This document shows, in pieces, positions 5,771-9,860 of a stretch of DNA of 9,860 nucleotides. The notes under the pieces are model-generated. The model made no database searches, was not told the DNA's origin, and saw nothing but the letters and a program-made list of their open reading frames with translations. Each line of letters starts with the position of its first letter. Position 1 is the first letter of the stretch. The translations under genes were made by a program, and so were the position numbers. Source of the DNA: Eggerthellaceae bacterium (GTDB taxonomy: Bacteria > Actinomycetota > Coriobacteriia > Coriobacteriales > Eggerthellaceae); the NCBI GenBank assembly GCA_017559045.1, contig JAFYTB010000232.1:1-9860 (forward strand). The letters are read 5' to 3'.

Positions 5771-6286
5771 CTACAGCTCTTCAGCCACGTCCTCTTCCAT
5801 GTACTTCTCGTCGATCTCGTCGTCGGCGTACTCGGAAGCGTTCTTCAGGAACATCATGAAGTTCGGAGCCTCGCCGATGTAAGCCGGCTCGTCCTCGAAG
5901 TCAATCTTGCCCTCTTCATCGATCTCGTACAGATAGCAGATTGCATAGCCAGCGTCCTCACCGGGAATGCCACCCTCAGCGATGATGGCGTCGAGGTCGC
6001 CCTCGTCGGTGTCGATGAAGCCGTCGTAGCAAAGTGCGTAAGCATCTGCACCACGTGCACCCTCAACCGTGTGCTTTGCAGCAGCGAAGCACTCCTCGGA
6101 GTCATCGCCAGGATGGGTCTCGATAAACAGGTTCTCCTTGATGGCAAGTGCGGTGAAGGGCACGATGTCAGCGCCACCAACCAGCTTCTGCTTTGCCTCG
6201 TCGAGAGCAAACAGCAGAACCTTCTCGAGGGTCTCGGGAATCTCAGGGACTTCGATGTCGTCGCTTTCAACAATACGGTCAACCAT
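5771..6286 (-). CDS. Conserved-looking acidic hypothetical protein
   Basis: The product is 171 residues, and I do not recognise a named family. It is strikingly acidic: about 48 Asp/Glu against about 10 Lys/Arg. It seems globular in the middle, with alternating hydrophobic stretches such as KVLLFALDEA, ADIVPFTALAIKENLFIETHPGD, GADAYALCYDGFI and DAGYAICYLYEID, and a low-complexity acidic C-terminus (EYADDEIDEKYMEEDVAEEL). There is no signal peptide or membrane segment, so it is probably cytoplasmic. AAGGAG seven bases before the ATG, codon use like its neighbours and a clean terminator all argue it is expressed. The layout (aliphatic core, repeated AxCYxxxID pieces) resembles small uncharacterised proteins conserved in Coriobacteriia, but that is from memory and untested. 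It is monocistronic and divergent from the tRNA-Ser genes. Confidence 0.85.
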   Translation of the reverse strand: MVDRIVESDDIEVPEIPETLEKVLLFALDEAKQKLVGGADIVPFTALAIKENLFIETHPGDDSEECFAAAKHTVEGARGADAYALCYDGFIDTDEGDLDAIIAEGGIPGEDAGYAICYLYEIDEEGKIDFEDEPAYIGEAPNFMMFLKNASEYADDEIDEKYMEEDVAEEL

Positions 6287-6324
6287 GGATGGCTCCTTCT
6301 TTGCAGGTAATTGCTTATGGTCAT

Positions 6325-6354
6325 AGTTTACCCGAGAGGTTTGCGACGCGTAAA
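6325..6354 (-). promoter_or_regulatory. Weak candidate promoter of the acidic hypothetical gene
   Basis: On the minus strand TTTACG (6354-6349), 18 bases, then TAAACT (6330-6325), each matching four of six consensus positions, 39 bases before the start codon. Position fits a short leader, but the match is weak. Confidence 0.3.
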
Positions 6355-6442
6355 TGAGGGCGGTGTATTTGACATCAAAGCAGCAACTTACGTACCAAAA
6401 GACTTTCCTTTTAAATAGCTTTAATTTTTGGCGAAAAAATTC

Positions 6443-6471
6443 TTGAGCGATGACGACATGTTCGCTATACT
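6443..6471 (+). promoter_or_regulatory. Promoter of the tRNA-Ser unit
   Basis: TTGAGC (6443-6448), a 17-base spacer and TATACT (6466-6471) form a good sigma-70-type promoter. Transcription would begin near 6478, about 30 bases before tRNA-Ser(GGA). Confidence 0.75.
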
Positions 6472-6480
6472 ACGTATTCG

Positions 6481-6502
6481 CTGCATGTACAAATGCAGTT
6501 TT
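6481..6502 (+). repeat. Hairpin with short T-run in the tRNA leader
   Basis: CTGCAT (6481-6486) and ATGCAG (6493-6498) pair across a 6-base loop, followed by TTTT. It lies between the promoter and the first tRNA. It resembles a weak terminator or a processing signal removed with the 5' leader. Confidence 0.45.
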
Positions 6503-6510
6503 GCGGAAGC

Positions 6511-6602
6511 GGAGAGATGTCCGAGCTGGCCGAAGGAGCACGATTGGAAATCGTGTATGCCCCAAAAGGGCATCTAGGGTTCGAATCCCTATCTCTCCGC
6601 CA
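6511..6602 (+). tRNA. tRNA-Ser(GGA)
   Basis: The acceptor stem pairs GGAGAGA (6511-6517) with TCTCTCC (6592-6598). The anticodon stem CACGA/TCGTG (6539-6543, 6551-6555) holds loop TTGGAAA, giving anticodon GGA (6546-6548), which reads UCC and UCU. A long variable arm (GCCC...GGGC around 6559-6571) marks the class II serine type. The T arm is AGGGTTCGAATCCCT. The discriminator is G6599 and the CCA end is encoded (6600-6602). Confidence 0.97.
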
Positions 6603-6629
6603 TTAATATTCCCGGGTTCGTCCCGTTTG

Positions 6630-6654
6630 AAAAGGCCGTGCAAACGGCTTTTTT
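6630..6654 (+). terminator. Terminator between the two tRNA-Ser genes
   Basis: GCCGT (6635-6639) and ACGGC (6644-6648) pair around GCAA, extended by AAAAG against the T-run. TTTTTT (6649-6654) follows. It is a classic intrinsic terminator placed before the second tRNA. Confidence 0.85.
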
Positions 6655-6661
6655 GTTAGTT

Positions 6662-6702
6662 GGTCATAAATGACCCGCAGCCAGCGTCAGCGAAACAGAC
6701 GC
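6662..6702 (+). repeat. Two small hairpins upstream of tRNA-Ser(CGA)
   Basis: GGTCA/TGACC (6662-6666, 6671-6675) and GCGTC/GACGC (6684-6688, 6698-6702) lie between the terminator and the second tRNA. No good promoter was found in this 58-base gap. Confidence 0.35.
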
Positions 6703-6712
6703 AACCCCATGC

Positions 6713-6805
6713 GGAGGGGTGGCAGAGTGGTTGAATGCGGCGGTCTCGAAAACCGTTTTACCAGTGTCCCTGGTAACGAGGGTTCGAATCCCTCCTCCTC
6801 CGCCA
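6713..6805 (+). tRNA. tRNA-Ser(CGA)
   Basis: The acceptor stem pairs GGAGGGG (6713-6719) with CTCCTCC (6795-6801), with one G-U pair. The anticodon stem GCGGT/ACCGT (6740-6744, 6752-6756) holds loop CTCGAAA, giving anticodon CGA (6747-6749), which reads UCG. The long variable arm pairs ACCAG with CTGGT (6760-6774). The T arm is GAGGG-TTCGAAT-CCCTC (6778-6794). The discriminator is G6802 and the CCA is encoded (6803-6805). Confidence 0.97.
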
Positions 6806-6816
6806 GATCAAAATGT

Positions 6817-6841
6817 AAACGCTCCCAATCGGGAGCGTTTT
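6817..6841 (+). terminator. Terminator after tRNA-Ser(CGA)
   Basis: AAACGCTCCC (6817-6826) pairs perfectly with GGGAGCGTTT (6831-6840) across AATC, ending in a T-run with GCTTTT just beyond. Confidence 0.9.
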
Positions 6842-6880
6842 GCTTTTCTGTGGACCATGCCCAAAACAGAGGCCTACAGA

Positions 6881-6918
6881 AGAAAAAAAGCGGCCCCGGC
6901 ATTTTGCCGGGGCCGCTT
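6881..6918 (-). terminator. Terminator of the parvulin lipoprotein gene
   Basis: A 14-bp perfect stem pairs 6888-6901 (AAGCGGCCCCGGCA) with 6905-6918 across a 3-base loop. On the minus strand it is followed by TTTTTTT. It faces the tRNA terminator, closing a convergent pair of units. Confidence 0.93.
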
Positions 6919-6966
6919 CGCAAGATTGTTTAAGAATTTGCCTTGAGCTTCACAGCAGACAAAGAA

Positions 6967-8115
6967 CTACTCGGCTGCTGCTTCCTCGTCAGATTCAGCA
7001 TCAGCATCGCTGGTTTCGCCGTCCTGGCCCTCAGCCTCGGCCTCAGCGTTGAGAGCCTCCTGCTCTGCAGCATAAGCCTCCATGTCCACATAGTAGGAAA
7101 GGCCTTCGGGCATATCGTTGATCACGATTTCGCTCGTCTCGAGCTGCTCGGTAAGCCAGGTCTGGTATGCCTCCTGGCAGAGCTGCTCGTATGCCATGTC
7201 GTAAAGCACATCGTAGAACTCAGTCGGCAGAGTCTCGACGTCGGTGATCTCCTCAGGCGCCACATAGTGGTCGGTGCACATGATAATGTGGATACCGTAC
7301 TGGCTGGTAACAAGACCGCTGATCTCGCCCTTCTCCAGCTCATCGAGACCCGCCTGGTACTCGGTCACGAACGAAGAGAGAGCATCCCAGCCCACATCGC
7401 CGCCGTTTGCGCCGGAGCCATCAAGAGAGTACTCGGCAGCAGCCTCGGCAAAATCAAGCTCACCAGAGTTGAGCTTGGCGAGAACTTCCTGTGCGGTAGC
7501 CTCATCAGATGCATCAAAGAGAATATGAGAGGAACGCTTCGCGCCATCAAAGCTGGTGCGGTACAAACCTGCGTACTCCAGAATAGACTCATCGGAGGGC
7601 TCTTCATCGCTCTCGAAGGTGTCCTCGAAACGCTGAACCATCAAAGACAGCTCGATGGTCTCGCGGTACTTCTCTTCGCTCTCGAAGCCTGCGCCCTGAA
7701 GCGCGGAGACCCAAGCCTCCTCGCTATCGAACTGACCCTTCATGCTGTCGACATAGGAATCAATCTCGGTAGCATCAATGACAATACCAGCGGCAGCTGC
7801 ACCCTGACGGACCAGCTCCTGCTCGACGAGGCCATCGATAACCTCGCTGCGGACGGTTTCAGAGGTGTATCCGAAAGACTGCATCCAGCTTGCCCAAGAA
7901 GCCTCGTCGGTGATGCCGTAGGAGGTGCGGACGGACTCAATGGAAAGAGTAACGTCATCCTCCGCAATCTCGACTCCGTTCACGGTTGCAGCCACGCCAC
8001 CAGTGAGACCATTCGATCCCTCTGCGGCATCGCTGGAGCAACCAACAAGACCCCACATGCACATGGCGGTCATACCGGCAGCCAGAGCCATCTTCACAAT
8101 AGAACGCTTCTTCAT
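6967..8115 (-). CDS. Lipoprotein peptidyl-prolyl isomerase, PrsA/SurA-like (parvulin)
   Basis: This is a membrane-anchored foldase of the PrsA/SurA type, expected to help secreted proteins fold outside the membrane. The start is the ATG at 8115 because GGAAGG lies just upstream and the product then opens with a lipoprotein signal: MKKR, a hydrophobic core (7-22) and lipobox LVGC with C26 as the lipidated residue. After an S/G-rich linker comes a SurA-type N-domain (about 42-185, starting VAATVNGVEI). A parvulin rotamase domain follows (about 194-283) with SSHILF (H197), the GSGANGGDVGW segment (233-243) and SQYGIHIIM (H276). The C-terminus (about 345-382) is a disordered Glu/Ala tail (EAEAEGQD...EEAAAE). 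Total length is 382. It is monocistronic, between its own terminator and the typA terminator. Catalytic activity is not assured: some PrsA proteins act only as chaperones. Confidence 0.92.
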   Translation of the reverse strand: MKKRSIVKMALAAGMTAMCMWGLVGCSSDAAEGSNGLTGGVAATVNGVEIAEDDVTLSIESVRTSYGITDEASWASWMQSFGYTSETVRSEVIDGLVEQELVRQGAAAAGIVIDATEIDSYVDSMKGQFDSEEAWVSALQGAGFESEEKYRETIELSLMVQRFEDTFESDEEPSDESILEYAGLYRTSFDGAKRSSHILFDASDEATAQEVLAKLNSGELDFAEAAAEYSLDGSGANGGDVGWDALSSFVTEYQAGLDELEKGEISGLVTSQYGIHIIMCTDHYVAPEEITDVETLPTEFYDVLYDMAYEQLCQEAYQTWLTEQLETSEIVINDMPEGLSYYVDMEAYAAEQEALNAEAEAEGQDGETSDADAESDEEAAAE

Positions 8116-8176
8116 ATACACCTTCCCTTTACATGGGCAAAACCTCTTCGCGATCGGGAAGCGAAAGCCCTCACGC

Positions 8177-8230
8177 ACACGCCCATGATTTATTTCGGCG
8201 TGTATTTTGCCACAGCGTTAAAACCTGTGG
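8177..8230. repeat. Two inverted repeats upstream of the parvulin gene
   Basis: ACACGCC/GGCGTGT (8177-8183, 8197-8203; 13-base centre) and CCACAG/CTGTGG (8210-8215, 8225-8230; 9-base centre) are perfect and adjacent, 62-115 bases before the start codon. They could be operators. No clear -35/-10 pair was found near them. Confidence 0.45.
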
Positions 8231-8295
8231 TACGCATGCACAATATGACCACGTTTCTTCCCCGCGTCTTCGCCAAATGACCACATACAAAGGGC

Positions 8296-8326
8296 AAAAA
8301 ATAAGCCCGCACAAGGCGGGCTTATT
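8296..8326 (-). terminator. typA terminator
   Basis: AATAAGCCCGC (8300-8310) pairs perfectly with GCGGGCTTATT (8316-8326) over a 5-base loop. On the minus strand it ends in TTTTTT (8301-8296), 18 bases after the typA stop. Confidence 0.95.
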
Positions 8327-8343
8327 CATGTGAACTTATTTAC

Positions 8344-9860
8344 TTAGTGCTTTGCAGCCTTCTTGCGGTCAATAGCGGAAAGCAGGCGCTTGCGCAGGCG
8401 AATGCTCTTCGGGGTAATCTCGACCAGCTCGTCGTCCTGGATGTACTCCAGAGCCTCCTCGAGCGTGAAGGTAATCGGCGGGGTGAGCTGAATTGCCTTG
8501 TCGGCAGAGCTCGAACGCTGGTTGCCAAGGTTCTTCGTCTTCTCGACGTTGACGACCATATCGCCTTCCTTGGCAGACTCGCCAACGATCATGCCCTCGT
8601 AGCAATCGTCACCAGGGCTCACGAACAGGCGACCACGCTCCTGCAGCGTATCAAGTGCATAAGCAACCGCCTTGCCCGTAGACATAGCGATAAGACCGCC
8701 GTTCTTGCGACCAGCCATCTCGCCAGAGTACGGACCGTACTCCTTAAAGCGGTGGAAGAGAACAGCCTCGCCGCGGGTTGCGTTGAGGATGCGGGTCTTC
8801 AGTCCCATGGTGCCACGGGAAGGAATGCGGAAGGTGAGGTGCGTCATGGTGTCGTCGGAAGCCATCTCCTCCATGATGCCACCAGCAGAACCCATTACCT
8901 CGATAGCCTTGCCGGCGTACTCGTTGGGGACGTCGACCGTAGCCTCCTCGATGGGCTCGAGCTGAGAGCCGTCCTCAGCCTTCTTGTACACCACGCGCGG
9001 GCGGCCAACCTGGAACTCGAAGCCCTCGCGACGCATGGTCTCCATCAGAACGGAAAGATGCAGCACGCCGCGGCCAGCGACCTCGACGCCAGACTTGTCC
9101 TCAAGCTCATTGATACGCATGGAGATGTTGCTCTCCTTTTCGCGCATCAGACGCTCCTTGAGCTGACGGGCGCCAACGATCTCGCCCTCGCGACCAACGA
9201 GCGGGCTGTTGGAAGCCTCGAACACGATAGCCATCGTGGGCTCTTCAACTGCGATGGGCTCCATCTCGACCGGATTCTCGGGATTGGTGATGATGTCGCC
9301 GATATCAGCATCCTCGATGCCGATGACGGCAACGATATCGCCAGCATGAACCTCGGGCACCTCAGCCTTACCCAGGTTCTCGAAGGTGTACACCTTGCGA
9401 ACCTGAGCCGTGCGCTTCGTGCCGTCAGCCTTAACCACCAGCACCTGCTCCTTCTCGTGAAGCACGCCGCTGCGCAGGCGACCGACGCCAATACGACCCT
9501 CATAGCTGCTATGGTCAACCGTGCAAACCTGCAGGGCAACCGGACCGTCAGCATCAGCCTCGGGAGCGGGAACCTCAGCAATGATGGTCTCGAGCAGCGG
9601 GACCATGTCCATGTTGTCGTCATCAAGCTCAAGACGAGCGTAGCCATTGACTGCCGAAGCGTACACCACGGGGAAGTCAAGCTGATCGTCGCTTGCACCC
9701 AGCTCGACCATCAGGTCGAAGACCTTGTCGACAGCAGCCTCGGGATCAGCGTTCGGGCGGTCGATCTTGTTAACCACAACAACGATGCGCAGGCCGCGGG
9801 CAAGTGCATGGGACAGAACGAAACGAGTCTGGGGCTTGGGGCCCTCATATGCATCGACGA
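8344..9860 (-). CDS. typA: Translational GTPase TypA/BipA (N-terminus beyond window)
   Basis: BipA is a ribosome-associated GTPase of the EF-G family, needed for 50S assembly and growth under stress or cold. 504 residues are visible and the frame is open at the right edge, so about 100 N-terminal residues (P-loop and switch I) are missing, judged from the usual 600-610. Visible residues 1-14 read VDAYEGPKPQTRFV, the region just after G3, then NKID (30-33, G4) and SA (68-69, G5). Domain II follows, then an EF-G III-like domain (EDKSGVEVAGRGVLHLSVLMETMRR in order), domain V (RGTMGLKTRILNATRGEA) and the BipA-specific C-terminal domain with GRKNGGLIAM, LGNQRSSSADKA and TPKSIRLRKRLL. The ending is complete. 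An internal frame beginning at 9777 is not a start: homology continues upstream to the window edge. Confidence 0.97.
   Translation of the reverse strand, partial: VDAYEGPKPQTRFVLSHALARGLRIVVVVNKIDRPNADPEAAVDKVFDLMVELGASDDQLDFPVVYASAVNGYARLELDDDNMDMVPLLETIIAEVPAPEADADGPVALQVCTVDHSSYEGRIGVGRLRSGVLHEKEQVLVVKADGTKRTAQVRKVYTFENLGKAEVPEVHAGDIVAVIGIEDADIGDIITNPENPVEMEPIAVEEPTMAIVFEASNSPLVGREGEIVGARQLKERLMREKESNISMRINELEDKSGVEVAGRGVLHLSVLMETMRREGFEFQVGRPRVVYKKAEDGSQLEPIEEATVDVPNEYAGKAIEVMGSAGGIMEEMASDDTMTHLTFRIPSRGTMGLKTRILNATRGEAVLFHRFKEYGPYSGEMAGRKNGGLIAMSTGKAVAYALDTLQERGRLFVSPGDDCYEGMIVGESAKEGDMVVNVEKTKNLGNQRSSSADKAIQLTPPITFTLEEALEYIQDDELVEITPKSIRLRKRLLSAIDRKKAAKH

Noticed and set aside
6943..8280. 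445-codon open frame on the plus strand opposite the parvulin gene
   Set aside because: It is antisense to a lipoprotein with clear signal peptide, rotamase domain and terminator, and would start inside the convergent terminator region. GC-rich codon bias creates such mirror frames.

Overview
The window looks like chromosomal backbone from a moderately GC-rich actinobacterium-like genome. The best guess is class Coriobacteriia (Eggerthellaceae-like). This rests on the gene order rpsF-ssb-rpsR-rplI-dnaB, the style of the proteins (Ala/Glu-rich acidic tails, a lipoprotein foldase, an acidic conserved hypothetical protein) and strong Shine-Dalgarno sites. It was not tested by a database search. 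All protein genes lie on the minus strand. The only plus-strand genes are two serine tRNAs.

Region by region in window coordinates (minus-strand genes read right to left): 1-185 is the 5' end of a radical SAM, HemN/HemW-like gene that runs off the left edge. 337-1632 is purD (purine biosynthesis). 1751-3163 is dnaB (replicative helicase). 3318-3420 holds stacked hairpins and terminators. 3429-5093 is the compact rplI, rpsR, ssb, rpsF cluster (ribosomal proteins L9, S18 and S6 plus single-strand DNA-binding protein). 5094-5770 is a 677-base non-coding stretch: the rpsF leader and promoter, a series of strong inverted repeats with no credible gene, then a terminator. 5771-6286 is a very acidic hypothetical protein. 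6443-6841 is a plus-strand unit with a promoter, tRNA-Ser(GGA), a terminator, tRNA-Ser(CGA) and a second terminator. 6967-8115 is a PrsA/SurA-like parvulin lipoprotein foldase. 8344-9860 is typA/bipA, cut off at the right edge before its N-terminus.

The genes are mostly housekeeping: translation (S6, S18, L9, BipA, two tRNA-Ser), replication (SSB, DnaB), purine synthesis (PurD) and extracytoplasmic folding. Each unit is separated from its neighbours by clear intrinsic terminators, except the 118-base dnaB-purD gap, where none was found. I saw no mobile element, CRISPR array, phage gene or defence system. The parts most worth a second look are non-coding: the rpsF leader (candidate S6:S18 autoregulatory element), the dyad over the rpsF -35 region, the unexplained structured block at about 5214-5560, and the overlapping hairpins between rplI and dnaB.
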